Positions 9,130-16,382 of a stretch of 64,000 nt of DNA are shown piece by piece (position 1 is the first letter of the stretch; each line of letters starts with the position of its first letter). The translations under genes and the position numbers were made by a program. This DNA is from Pseudomonadota bacterium. GTDB taxonomy: Bacteria > Pseudomonadota > Gammaproteobacteria > Steroidobacterales > Steroidobacteraceae. The stretch lies in assembly GCA_018241525.1 (NCBI GenBank), contig JAFEDR010000011.1:124001-188000 (forward strand), given 5' to 3'. A model generated the notes under the pieces. The model worked only from the letters and a program-made list of their open reading frames with translations. It was not told where the DNA came from and did not search any database.

Positions 9130-10842
9130 GTGACAGAGCAGACACCGGTAACCGATCTCAGCTTCTCCAGTCTCCACCTCCCCGAGCCACTCGCGCGCGG
9201 CATCGCCGACGCCGGCTTCGAGCGCTGCACGCCGATCCAGGCGGGCACGTTGCCACGGGCCCTCGCCGGCCTCGACGTCGCCGGCCAGGCGCAGACCGGC
9301 ACCGGCAAGACCGCCGCCTTCCTGGTCGCGATGTTCGCGAACCTGCTGCGGCATGCGCCGCCGCCCGACCGGCCGATCACCTCGCCGCGCGGCTTCATCC
9401 TGGCGCCGACCCGCGAGCTCGCGGTGCAGATCCACAAGGACGCGGAGCTGCTGGGCCAGTACACGGGGCTTACGCTCGGGCTCGCCTTCGGCGGCGTCGA
9501 CTACGAGAAGCAGCGCCGCCAGCTCGAGGCCGGCGTCGACGTCCTGATCGGCACGCCCGGCCGGATCATCGACTACTACAAGCAGCGGGTCTTCGACCTG
9601 CGGCACGTGCAGGTCATGGTCCTCGACGAGGCCGACCGCATGTTCGACCTCGGGTTCATCGCCGACATCCGCTACCTGCTCCGCCGCATGCCGGAGCCCG
9701 CGCAGCGGCTGTCGATGCTGTTCTCGGCGACGCTGTCGCAGCGGGTGCTCGAGCTCGCCTACGAGCACATGAACGAGCCCGAGCTCGTGCGCATCGAGCC
9801 GGAGAAGGTCACCGCCGACCGCGTGCGCCAGGTGATCTACTTCCCGTCCATGGAGGAGAAGGTCGGCCTGCTGATCGGGCTCCTCAAGAACCTGAACGCG
9901 ACGCGCACGATGGTGTTCGTCAACATGAAGCGCACCGCCGAGCGGCTCGAGGCAACGCTGCGCGCGAACCAGATCGACGCCGAGGCCATGAGCGGCGACG
10001 TGCCGCAGAACAAGCGCCTGCGGATGCTGCGCGACTTCCACGAGGGGCGCCTGCCGGTGCTGATCGCGACCGACGTCGCGGCGCGCGGCCTGCACATCCC
10101 CGACGTCAGCCACGTCTTCAACTACGACCTGCCGCAGGACCCGGAGGACTACGTGCACCGGATCGGGCGCACGGCGCGCGCCGGCGCGGCGGGCGACGCG
10201 ATCAGCTTCGGCTGCGAGGACTACGTGCAGTCGCTGCCGGACATCGAGTCGTTCATCGGCCGCAAGCTGCCGGTCGAGGCCGTCGACCCGGCGATCGTCG
10301 CCGAGGCGGTCGAGGCGCCGTACGAGCACCACAGCCGTGGCGGCCGCGGTCACGGCCACGGTCGGGGCGGACCGCGCGGCGGCGGCCCGCGCTCGGGACC
10401 GGGCCCGCGCGGCGCCGGCGGCCGCGGACGCGGTGGACCGCGTCCGGGGGACCGCTCGGGCTCGGGTTCGGGTTCCGGCTCGGGCCCGCGCCCGCCGTCC
10501 GCGCCCCTGGAGGCGGCCGCCGAGCGCGGCGCGCGTCCGCCGGGCGAGGAAGCGCCGCGGCGCGAGCCGCGTCCGCCGCGCCGTCCCGAGCCGGCGCGCC
10601 CGGCAGCCGCGGACGGCACGACGACTGCCGCCGTCGCCACCGACGGCGCGCCGCGCAAGCGCCGCCGCCGTCGTCGCGGCGGCCGTGGCCGGAACAATGC
10701 GGCCGCGAATTCCGACGGCGGCGCCGCGACACCGGCCGTGGCGACGGGTGGCTCGACCCTGCCCCGGGCCGGCAAGCTGGCGCTGATCGGCGCGGCACTG
10801 CTCGGCGCCGCGGCGATCGCCTGGTGGGCGCTCAGCGGCTGA
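9130..10842 (+). CDS. rhlB: RhlB-type DEAD-box RNA helicase with RG-rich tail and C-terminal membrane helix
   Basis: 570 residues from GTG 9130 ([12 protein letters not shown]); GTG 9121 or TTG 9079 are alternatives and no strong ribosome site decides. The helicase core shows the Q motif, Walker A AQTGTGKT (54-61), [25 protein letters not shown] and [10 protein letters not shown], all closest to E. coli RhlB, and synteny with trxA-rho agrees. RhlB unwinds RNA in the degradosome. After about residue 400 comes a long low-complexity tail: RG/GHGRGG repeats, a (GS)n run, Pro/Arg-rich stretches and a KRRRRRRGG patch. It ends in a single hydrophobic helix [19 protein letters not shown], which is not part of the normal RhlB architecture and suggests a tail anchor. 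Confidence 0.92.
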   Translation: MTEQTPVTDLSFSSLHLPEPLARGIADAGFERCTPIQAGTLPRALAGLDVAGQAQTGTGKTAAFLVAMFANLLRHAPPPDRPITSPRGFILAPTRELAVQIHKDAELLGQYTGLTLGLAFGGVDYEKQRRQLEAGVDVLIGTPGRIIDYYKQRVFDLRHVQVMVLDEADRMFDLGFIADIRYLLRRMPEPAQRLSMLFSATLSQRVLELAYEHMNEPELVRIEPEKVTADRVRQVIYFPSMEEKVGLLIGLLKNLNATRTMVFVNMKRTAERLEATLRANQIDAEAMSGDVPQNKRLRMLRDFHEGRLPVLIATDVAARGLHIPDVSHVFNYDLPQDPEDYVHRIGRTARAGAAGDAISFGCEDYVQSLPDIESFIGRKLPVEAVDPAIVAEAVEAPYEHHSRGGRGHGHGRGGPRGGGPRSGPGPRGAGGRGRGGPRPGDRSGSGSGSGSGPRPPSAPLEAAAERGARPPGEEAPRREPRPPRRPEPARPAAADGTTTAAVATDGAPRKRRRRRRGGRGRNNAAANSDGGAATPAVATGGSTLPRAGKLALIGAALLGAAAIAWWALSG

Positions 10843-10847
10843 ACGCG

Positions 10848-11513
10848 CTAGACGATCTCGGCGACCGACTCGACGCCGACGAAACCCGGCGTGTCGCGTG
10901 CCGGGCGCGCCGAGTCCGGCCGGCGCACGGCGCGCAGCCACGCGATGCCGTGGCCGCGGGCGGCCGCGAGCACCGGCAGGCTGTCGTCGACGAACAGCGT
11001 GCGCGCCGGATTGAAGTGCACCTCGGCCGCGAAGCGCGGCCAGAACGCCGGATCTTCCTTCGGGGCGCCGAACGGATGCGACGAATAGACGGCATCGAGA
11101 TGGCCGACGAGATCCGCGTGCTCGTCCTTGATCGCGAGCGTCTCCGGGTGCGCATTGGTGACGAGCACGCGCCGCTTGCCGCGCGCCCGCAGCCGGGCGA
11201 GGAACGCCTCGGCACCGGGGATCCAGGCCACCTGCTCGCGGACCTGGCGCTTGATCGCCGGGATGTCGAGGCCGAGTTCGCGGCTCCAGTACTCGATGCA
11301 GTACCAGTCGAGCCGGCCGCGGGCAGCCTCGAAGCGTGGCATCAACGTCGCGAGCGCCTCGTCGGCGCCGAGTCCGTGCGACCGCGCGTACACCGCCGGC
11401 ACGTGTTCCTGCCAGAACCAGTTGTCGAAGCGCAGGTCGAGCAGCGTGCCGTCCATGTCGAGCAGCACCGTGTCGATGTCGTCCCAAGGCAGCGGTGCGG
11501 GCGGTTCGTGCAT
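10848..11513 (-). CDS. yrfG: HAD-family nucleotidase, YrfG-like
   Basis: 221 residues from the ATG at 11513. HAD motif I is LLDMDGTLLD (nucleophile Asp19), motif II VLVTNA, and motif III/IV GAPKEDPAFW ... LFVDDSLPV. The sequence matches the GMP/IMP nucleotidase YrfG group (HAD-IA), which dephosphorylates purine 5'-monophosphates. It is divergent from cysQ with only 37 nt between starts. A start at 11552 would overlap cysQ and add a poorly conserved leader, so it is less likely. Genes of this type often sit near nudE/cysQ in Gammaproteobacteria, which supports the call. Confidence 0.85.
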   Translation of the reverse strand: MHEPPAPLPWDDIDTVLLDMDGTLLDLRFDNWFWQEHVPAVYARSHGLGADEALATLMPRFEAARGRLDWYCIEYWSRELGLDIPAIKRQVREQVAWIPGAEAFLARLRARGKRRVLVTNAHPETLAIKDEHADLVGHLDAVYSSHPFGAPKEDPAFWPRFAAEVHFNPARTLFVDDSLPVLAAARGHGIAWLRAVRRPDSARPARDTPGFVGVESVAEIV

Positions 11514-11520
11514 CGGCCCA

Positions 11521-11529
11521 TGATATAAC
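11521..11529 (+). promoter_or_regulatory. Extended -10 promoter element of the cysQ operon
   Basis: TGATATAAC reads as an extended -10 (TGn followed by TATAAC, 5 of 6 to consensus). It would place the transcript start near 11536, about 15 nt before the cysQ ATG. No good -35 is seen, as expected for an extended -10. On the opposite strand the same bases give TTATATCA and could serve the divergent HAD gene. Confidence 0.45.
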
Positions 11530-11550
11530 GCGCCCCTCGTCGAGCCCGCC

Positions 11551-12348
11551 ATGCCGCCCGTTCCCAGCCTGCTGTTGACCGAGGTCGTCGCGCTCGCGCG
11601 CGAGGCCGGCGCCGCGATTCTCGAGGTCTATGCGGGCGAGTTCGACGTCACCCGCAAGGGTGACGATTCGCCGCTGACGGTGGCGGACCTGCGCTCGCAC
11701 CGGATTATCGCCGACGGCCTCGCGCACCTCGCGCCGGAGGTCCCGGTGCTGTCCGAGGAGGCCGCGGCCCCGCCGCTCGCGGTGCGTGCGGGCTGGGAAT
11801 GGCTGTGGCTCGTGGACCCGCTCGACGGCACGCGCGAGTTCGTCGACCGCAGCGGCGAGTTCACCGTGAACATCGCGCTGATCCACGGCCACGCGCCCGT
11901 GCTCGGCGTGCTGCATCAGCCGCTGTCGGGCGTCGACTACTACGCGGCCGTCGGCAGCGGCGCATTCCGCCAGGGACGCGACGGCGTCCCCGTGCCGATC
12001 GCCGCGCGCGCCCGGATCGCCGGCGAGCCGCGCGTGGTCGGCAGTCGCTCGCACCGCGGCAGCCGCCTGGATCCGTTCCTGCGGGCGCTCGGCGCGCACG
12101 AGTTCCGGCCGCTCGGCAGCGCGGCGAAGTTCGGCCTGGTGGCCGACGGCAGCGCCGACCTCTATCCGCGCGTCGGTCCGACCTCGGAATGGGATACGGC
12201 CGCCGGCCAGGCGATCGCCGAGATCGCCGGCGCGCGCGTCGTCGACCGCGACGGCACACCGCTCGCCTACAACGCCCGCGAGAGCCTGCTGAACCCGGAC
12301 TTCGTCTGCTTCGCCGACGACGCCCGGCCCTGGCACCGCTACCTGTGA
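11551..12348 (+). CDS. cysQ: 3'(2'),5'-bisphosphate nucleotidase CysQ
   Basis: 265 residues. Inositol-monophosphatase fold with metal-binding motifs: Asp46 (SPLTVAD), Glu69-Glu70 (LSEE), DPLDGTREF (89-97) and the C-terminal SEWDTAAGQAI. It hydrolyses 3'-phosphoadenosine 5'-phosphate (PAP) to AMP and phosphate, recycling a toxic by-product of sulfate assimilation and holo-ACP synthesis. It is the first gene of a rightward operon: its stop overlaps the next GTG by 4 nt. Family length and motifs are complete. Confidence 0.95.
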   Translation: MPPVPSLLLTEVVALAREAGAAILEVYAGEFDVTRKGDDSPLTVADLRSHRIIADGLAHLAPEVPVLSEEAAAPPLAVRAGWEWLWLVDPLDGTREFVDRSGEFTVNIALIHGHAPVLGVLHQPLSGVDYYAAVGSGAFRQGRDGVPVPIAARARIAGEPRVVGSRSHRGSRLDPFLRALGAHEFRPLGSAAKFGLVADGSADLYPRVGPTSEWDTAAGQAIAEIAGARVVDRDGTPLAYNARESLLNPDFVCFADDARPWHRYL

Positions 12349-12674
12349 GCGACGTCGGCCTGCTGTTCTTCGTGATCCTCGCCGCAGCCGCGCTCGGCTT
12401 CGGCTGGCGCGCCGGCGTCGAGGCGCAAGCGGTCGCCTTTGGCGCGGCCCGCGAAGCCTGCGAGCGGGCCGGCCTGCAGTTGCTCGACGGCACGGTCGCC
12501 TTCGATCGCTGGCGCTGGCGGCGCGGCCCCGCGGGCCTCGGCCTCGAGCGCACGTACCTGTTCGACTACAGCGAGGACGGCGCCGGCCGCCGCCAAGGCT
12601 TCGTGATCCTGCTCGGCCAGGCGGTCGAGCTCGTCGGACTCGGGCCGACGCTCGTGCGCGGCGGCATGGCATGA
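12345..12674 (+). CDS. DUF3301-type small membrane-anchored protein
   Basis: 109 residues starting at GTG 12345 within a GTGA overlap with cysQ. The N-terminal helix LLFFVILAAAALGFGW is a likely membrane anchor. A short domain follows with CERAGLQLLDGTVAFDRWRWRR and ERTYLFDYSEDG, typical of the DUF3301 family found in Gammaproteobacteria. The function is unknown. Its stop overlaps the next ATG (ATGA), so translation is probably coupled on both sides. Confidence 0.8.
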   Translation: MSDVGLLFFVILAAAALGFGWRAGVEAQAVAFGAAREACERAGLQLLDGTVAFDRWRWRRGPAGLGLERTYLFDYSEDGAGRRQGFVILLGQAVELVGLGPTLVRGGMA

Positions 12675-13522
12675 GCGACCGCGTCGACCTGCACCTGCAC
12701 TCGACCTGCTCGGACGGCGTGCTGGAGCCGGAGGCGCTGGTGGCGCTGGTCGCGGGCAGCGGCGTCGAGACCTTCGCGCTCACCGACCACGACACGCTCG
12801 CCGGCCAGGCCGCCGCGCGGGCTGCCGCCGAGCGGCATGGGCTGCGCTGCCTGACCGGCATCGAGCTCTCGGCCAGCTGGCAGGGCCGCACCGTGCACGT
12901 CGTCGGCCTCGGCGTCGATCCCGCCGCGGCCGCGATGTCCGATGCGGTCGCGCACCGGCTCGGGCTGCGCCGGGAGCGCGCCCGCGCGATCGCCGAGCGC
13001 CTCGAGCGCGCGGGCGCACCGGGCCGCGCCGCGCTCGACTCGCTCGCCGGCCACGAGGCGCCGACACGCACGCACTTCGCCCGGGCGCTGGTCGCGCTCG
13101 GCGCGGCGGCCGACCCGGGCGCCGCGTTCGACCGCTGGCTCGGGCGTGGACGCCCCGCGCACGTCGCGACGCGCTGGCCGGCACTCGAGGACACGGTCCG
13201 GGAGATCGTCGCCGCGGGCGGGGCCGCGGTGCTCGCGCATCCGCTGCGCTACACGCTGTCGGCCGGCCAGCGCCGCAGCCTGGTCGCAGCGTTCGCCGAG
13301 GGCGGCGGCGCCGCGCTCGAGGTCGTGACCGGCGGCGCCGCACCCCACCAGATCGAGGCCGCGCTCGGCCTCGCGTTGCGCGCCGGCCTGGCCGGCTCGG
13401 TGGGCTCCGACTGCCACGACCCGGCGCTGGCATGGCATCGGCCCGGACGATTGGCTAAGCTGCCCGAGGCTGTCGTGCCGGTGTGGAAACGATGGGGGCC
13501 GGCGACGAACCGATCGCTCTAG
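12671..13522 (+). CDS. rnm: PHP-domain 5'-3' exoribonuclease / 3',5'-nucleotide bisphosphate phosphatase (RNase AM)
   Basis: 283 residues. PHP metal ligands are visible: DLHLHS (6-11), LTDHDT, GIELSA, the late AVLAHPLRY and the C-terminal GSDCHDP. This matches YciV/Rnm (formerly TrpH), which trims 5' ends of rRNA and small RNAs and removes 3'-phosphate from nucleoside 3',5'-bisphosphates. Position two genes behind cysQ, which acts on similar PAP-like molecules, is suggestive. It begins in a 4-nt overlap with the DUF3301 gene and continues the operon. Confidence 0.92.
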   Translation: MSDRVDLHLHSTCSDGVLEPEALVALVAGSGVETFALTDHDTLAGQAAARAAAERHGLRCLTGIELSASWQGRTVHVVGLGVDPAAAAMSDAVAHRLGLRRERARAIAERLERAGAPGRAALDSLAGHEAPTRTHFARALVALGAAADPGAAFDRWLGRGRPAHVATRWPALEDTVREIVAAGGAAVLAHPLRYTLSAGQRRSLVAAFAEGGGAALEVVTGGAAPHQIEAALGLALRAGLAGSVGSDCHDPALAWHRPGRLAKLPEAVVPVWKRWGPATNRSL

Positions 13523-13524
13523 GC

Positions 13525-13749
13525 ATGACGGACACCAGCGACAAGGTCAATACCGAGCTCTTTCAGCGCCTGGAGCGGCTGCGCGAACTGCGCATCGAGC
13601 ATCGCGATCTCGACGACGTGATCGAGCGGCTGCAACTGGACCTGCGTGTCGACGAGCTGCAGCTGAAGCGGCTCAAGAAGCGCAAGCTGCTGCTGAAGGA
13701 CCAGATCACTCGGCTCGAGAGCGAGCTGATCCCGGACCTGAACGCCTGA
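13525..13749 (+). CDS. YdcH-like small coiled-coil protein (DUF465)
   Basis: 74 residues from ATG 13525, two nt after the rnm stop. It is almost entirely charged heptad-like helix (ELFQRLERLRELRIEH..., LQLKRLKKRKLLLKDQI) ending LIPDLNA. This is the usual YdcH/DUF465 pattern of 65-75 residues with the KxxKLxLKDxI core. The cellular role is not known. It is likely co-transcribed with rnm and the mechanosensitive channel gene. Confidence 0.88.
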   Translation: MTDTSDKVNTELFQRLERLRELRIEHRDLDDVIERLQLDLRVDELQLKRLKKRKLLLKDQITRLESELIPDLNA

Positions 13750-13771
13750 GCCCCGCGCCGCCACCCCGACG

Positions 13772-15172
13772 ATGGACACCATAACCGACGCCCTGACCCG
13801 ATTTGCCCACGACTGGCTGACCTCCGGGTCGCTGGTCGCGCTTGTGCTGGTGGCGCTTGCCGCGGTCGCGGCACTGATCGCCGGCCGGATCGTGGCGCGC
13901 TGGCCGCAGGCCGAGCTGCAGGCGCCCGGCGAGCGGGCGGTGCGCGAGGCGACGCTGCTGGCGGTGCCCTACGGCGCCGCCCTGGTGGTGCTGCTCGCGG
14001 CCCGTGGCGCGCTCGGTCTCACCAGCGTCGACACGCGGCTCCTGAATCTGAGCCTCGAGCTGCTCGGCTCGCTCGCTGCGATCCGCGCGATCGCGTTCCT
14101 GCTGCGCGTCTCGGTGGGCCGCAACGGCCGGCTGCGGACCTGGGAGGTGCGCGCGGCGGTGTTCGTCTGGTTCTTCGTGGCGATGCACCAGCTCGGCTGG
14201 CTGGAAGCCGTGACCGGCTTCCTCGACTCGATCTCGGTCACCTCGACCAAGCACGGCGAGGCGCCGCTGACGCTGTGGTCGATCATCCGCTCGCTGTTCA
14301 CGGTGATCGCGTTCGTGATCATCAGCGCCTGGATCGGCCGCTGGCTCGAGCGCCGGCTGGCGGTGGTGCAGGGCCTGCCTGCCAACACCCGGATCGCGAT
14401 CGCCAAGTTCGCCTACGCGTTCCTGATCGGCTTTGGTGCGCTGCTCGGGCTGTCGGCCTCGGGACTTAACCTCGGCGTGCTCAGCATCTTCGGCGGCGCA
14501 CTCGGCCTCGGCCTCGGCTTCGGCCTGCAGGCGATCGCCGCCAACTTCGTCAGCGGCTTCGTGCTGCTGATGGACAAGTCGATCAAGCCGGGCGACGTGA
14601 TCAGCTTCACGGGAACGATCGGCACCAGCACCGAAGGCTTCGGCTGGGTGCAGGAACTGCGCGGCCGCTACGTGGTGGTCCGCGACCGCGACGGCGTCGA
14701 GACGCTGGTGCCGAACCAGAACCTGATCACGAACCAGGTGATCAACTGGAGCTACAGCGACAAGCGCGTGCGCCTCAAGCTGCCGGTGCGCATCAGCTAC
14801 GACGACGAGCCGGAGCACGCCATGGCGGTGCTGCTCGAGGCTGCCAAGTGCTCGCCGCGCATCCTGCGCGATCCGGCGCCGGTCGCGCGCCTGATGGGCT
14901 TCCACGACTACGGGCCGGACCTCGAGCTGCGGTTCTGGATCGCCGATCCCGAGGCCGGCGTCAACAACGTCCGCTCCGACGTCAACCGCGCGATCTGGCG
15001 GCTGTTCAAGGAAGCCGGGATCACGATCCCGCGCGCGCAGCTCGACGTGCGCATGTACGACGCCAACGGCCGCGTGATCGGCCAGGGCAGCCTGCCGGCA
15101 CGCTCCGCGCCGCGGCCCGGCGACCCGGGCGCCGGCTCGCCGCTCGCCCCGCACCACCCGACGGGACCTTGA
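13772..15172 (+). CDS. MscS-family mechanosensitive ion channel
   Basis: 466 residues. Several membrane segments (about 20-42, 63-79, 95-113, 127-145, 170-190, 212-230) precede the pore-lining helix and beta-domain: GVLSIFGGALGLGLGFGLQ (about 235-253) and the MscS signature NFVSGFVLLMDKSIKPGDVI (258-277). The cytoplasmic beta/alpha-beta domain follows (VPNQNLITNQVINWSY). It gates under membrane tension to release solutes in hypo-osmotic shock. It resembles the MscM-like subgroup with extra N-terminal helices (KefA/YbdG size range), and has no signal peptide. The stop overlaps a TTG that could start the next gene. Confidence 0.92.
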   Translation: MDTITDALTRFAHDWLTSGSLVALVLVALAAVAALIAGRIVARWPQAELQAPGERAVREATLLAVPYGAALVVLLAARGALGLTSVDTRLLNLSLELLGSLAAIRAIAFLLRVSVGRNGRLRTWEVRAAVFVWFFVAMHQLGWLEAVTGFLDSISVTSTKHGEAPLTLWSIIRSLFTVIAFVIISAWIGRWLERRLAVVQGLPANTRIAIAKFAYAFLIGFGALLGLSASGLNLGVLSIFGGALGLGLGFGLQAIAANFVSGFVLLMDKSIKPGDVISFTGTIGTSTEGFGWVQELRGRYVVVRDRDGVETLVPNQNLITNQVINWSYSDKRVRLKLPVRISYDDEPEHAMAVLLEAAKCSPRILRDPAPVARLMGFHDYGPDLELRFWIADPEAGVNNVRSDVNRAIWRLFKEAGITIPRAQLDVRMYDANGRVIGQGSLPARSAPRPGDPGAGSPLAPHHPTGP

Positions 15173-15174
15173 CC

Positions 15175-15597
15175 GTGGGCGTCGACCTCGGCGCCGGGAT
15201 CGTCGTCCCGGACGCCGAGCTGGTGTTCGACTACATCCGCGCACCGGGCCCCGGCGGCCAGAACGTCAACAAGGTGGCGAGCGCCGTCCAGCTGCGCTTC
15301 GATGCCGCCCGCAGCACGCTGCTCGACGAGCCGGCGCGGGCGCGCTTCGCGACGCTGGCCGGCCGGCGGCTGACGCGCGACGGCTGGCTGGTGCTGACCG
15401 CGCACCGCCACCGGACCCAGGAGGCCAACCGCCGCGATGCCCTGGAACGCCTCGCGACGCTGATCGTCGCCGCCCGCGAGCGGCCGACGCCGCGGCGCCC
15501 GACCAAGCCGACCCGCGGCTCGCGCGAGCGGCGTCTCGAGGGCAAGCGGCAGCGCACCGCGGTCAAGGACCTGCGGCGGCGGCCGGTCGACGACTGA
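15175..15597 (+). CDS. arfB: Alternative ribosome-rescue factor ArfB (YaeJ)
   Basis: 140 residues from GTG 15175 (TTG 15169, overlapping the previous stop, is an alternative). The catalytic GGQ sits in APGPGGQNVNKV (GGQ 27-29), and the protein ends in a basic tail (SRERRLEGKRQRTAVKDLRRRP) that enters the empty mRNA channel. This is the class of stop-codon-independent peptidyl-tRNA hydrolases that rescue ribosomes stalled on truncated mRNA. Length equals E. coli ArfB, separating it from PrfA/PrfB. It is the last gene of the rightward operon and ends 2 nt from a convergent gene. Confidence 0.95.
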   Translation: MGVDLGAGIVVPDAELVFDYIRAPGPGGQNVNKVASAVQLRFDAARSTLLDEPARARFATLAGRRLTRDGWLVLTAHRHRTQEANRRDALERLATLIVAARERPTPRRPTKPTRGSRERRLEGKRQRTAVKDLRRRPVDD

Positions 15598-15599
15598 GC

Positions 15600-16382
15600 T
15601 CAGCGCGCGGCGGCCGCGCCGCGGACGTGGTCGTGCAGCGCCAGCTCCCAGGCCTTGGCGAGCGCGAGCAGTTCCTCGGCACAGCGCGCCGCACGCTCCG
15701 GCGGCACGAGGCCGCGGACCAGGAAGTCCGGATGCGTGGTCGGCGAGTTGCCGTACAGCGCGCAGGCGACGTCGGTGAGCCGCGCGCGGTCGAAGCCCCG
15801 GTCCTCCAGGTACTCGAAGCCCGAGTCCGGCTCGCGCAGTGCGAGCTCGAGGAAGTCCACGACCGCGCCCGCGGTCCGGTCGTCGTCGCGGTCCGCGGCC
15901 GCGATCGTGACCGTCGCGAAGTCCTCGCCGGCCCGGCCGCTGCCGTGTGCCGCCGGCAGCCGGAAGAGCTCGGTCAGCGCCCGCCCGACCTCGGTCAGCA
16001 GCGCGAAGGTCACGGCCGCGGAGAAGCGCTGCTCGCCGCGTTCGTCCGCGGCGCCGTCGCTGCCGGCAATCACGAGCACCGCGTCGAGGAACTCGTAGCA
16101 GACGACCACCGAGCGCGTCGCGGCGTCCCAGCGGGTCGAGGAATGGCCGCACTCGGCGAGCCGCAGCGTGACGGTCGCCGGCAGCTCGAGCGCCCGGTTG
16201 AGTTCCTCGGCCACCGACTCGAGCACGCGCGCCTCGCGCATCTGGTCGCGGTAGACGAGGTACTCGCGCGTCGCCGGTGCGTCGTAGGCGGTGATGAACG
16301 CCGGCCGGTCGGCCGCCGGGGCCGCTGCGACGAGCGGCGCGGCCGCGGCGAGCGCGGCCAGCAGGGCGTGCCGCGCGCTCAC
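15600..16382 (-). CDS. DUF4344-type putative metallopeptidase with degenerate HExxH
   Basis: 260 residues from GTG 16382, in a GTGA overlap with the RND transporter stop. Signal peptide about 1-21. The domain shows the DUF4344 pattern ECG...(D/N)...VVVCYE (77-97) and, at the place of the zinc helix HELGHAL, the sequence TEVGRALTELFRLP (130-143). Both zinc-binding His are replaced (T130, R134) and only the Glu remains. The downstream GEDFATV region is still recognisable. It is probably exported and probably not an active zinc peptidase. Being last in the DUF1302-DUF1329-YCF48-RND cluster suggests an accessory role. Confidence 0.7.
   Translation of the reverse strand: MSARHALLAALAAAAPLVAAAPAADRPAFITAYDAPATREYLVYRDQMREARVLESVAEELNRALELPATVTLRLAECGHSSTRWDAATRSVVVCYEFLDAVLVIAGSDGAADERGEQRFSAAVTFALLTEVGRALTELFRLPAAHGSGRAGEDFATVTIAAADRDDDRTAGAVVDFLELALREPDSGFEYLEDRGFDRARLTDVACALYGNSPTTHPDFLVRGLVPPERAARCAEELLALAKAWELALHDHVRGAAAAR

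Noticed and set aside
9064..13194. A 1376-codon open frame on the minus strand opposite rhlB, yrfG, cysQ and rnm
   Set aside because: It lies antisense to well-supported genes; its translation is low-complexity Arg/Ala/Gly with no domain, as expected for antisense frames in very GC-rich DNA.
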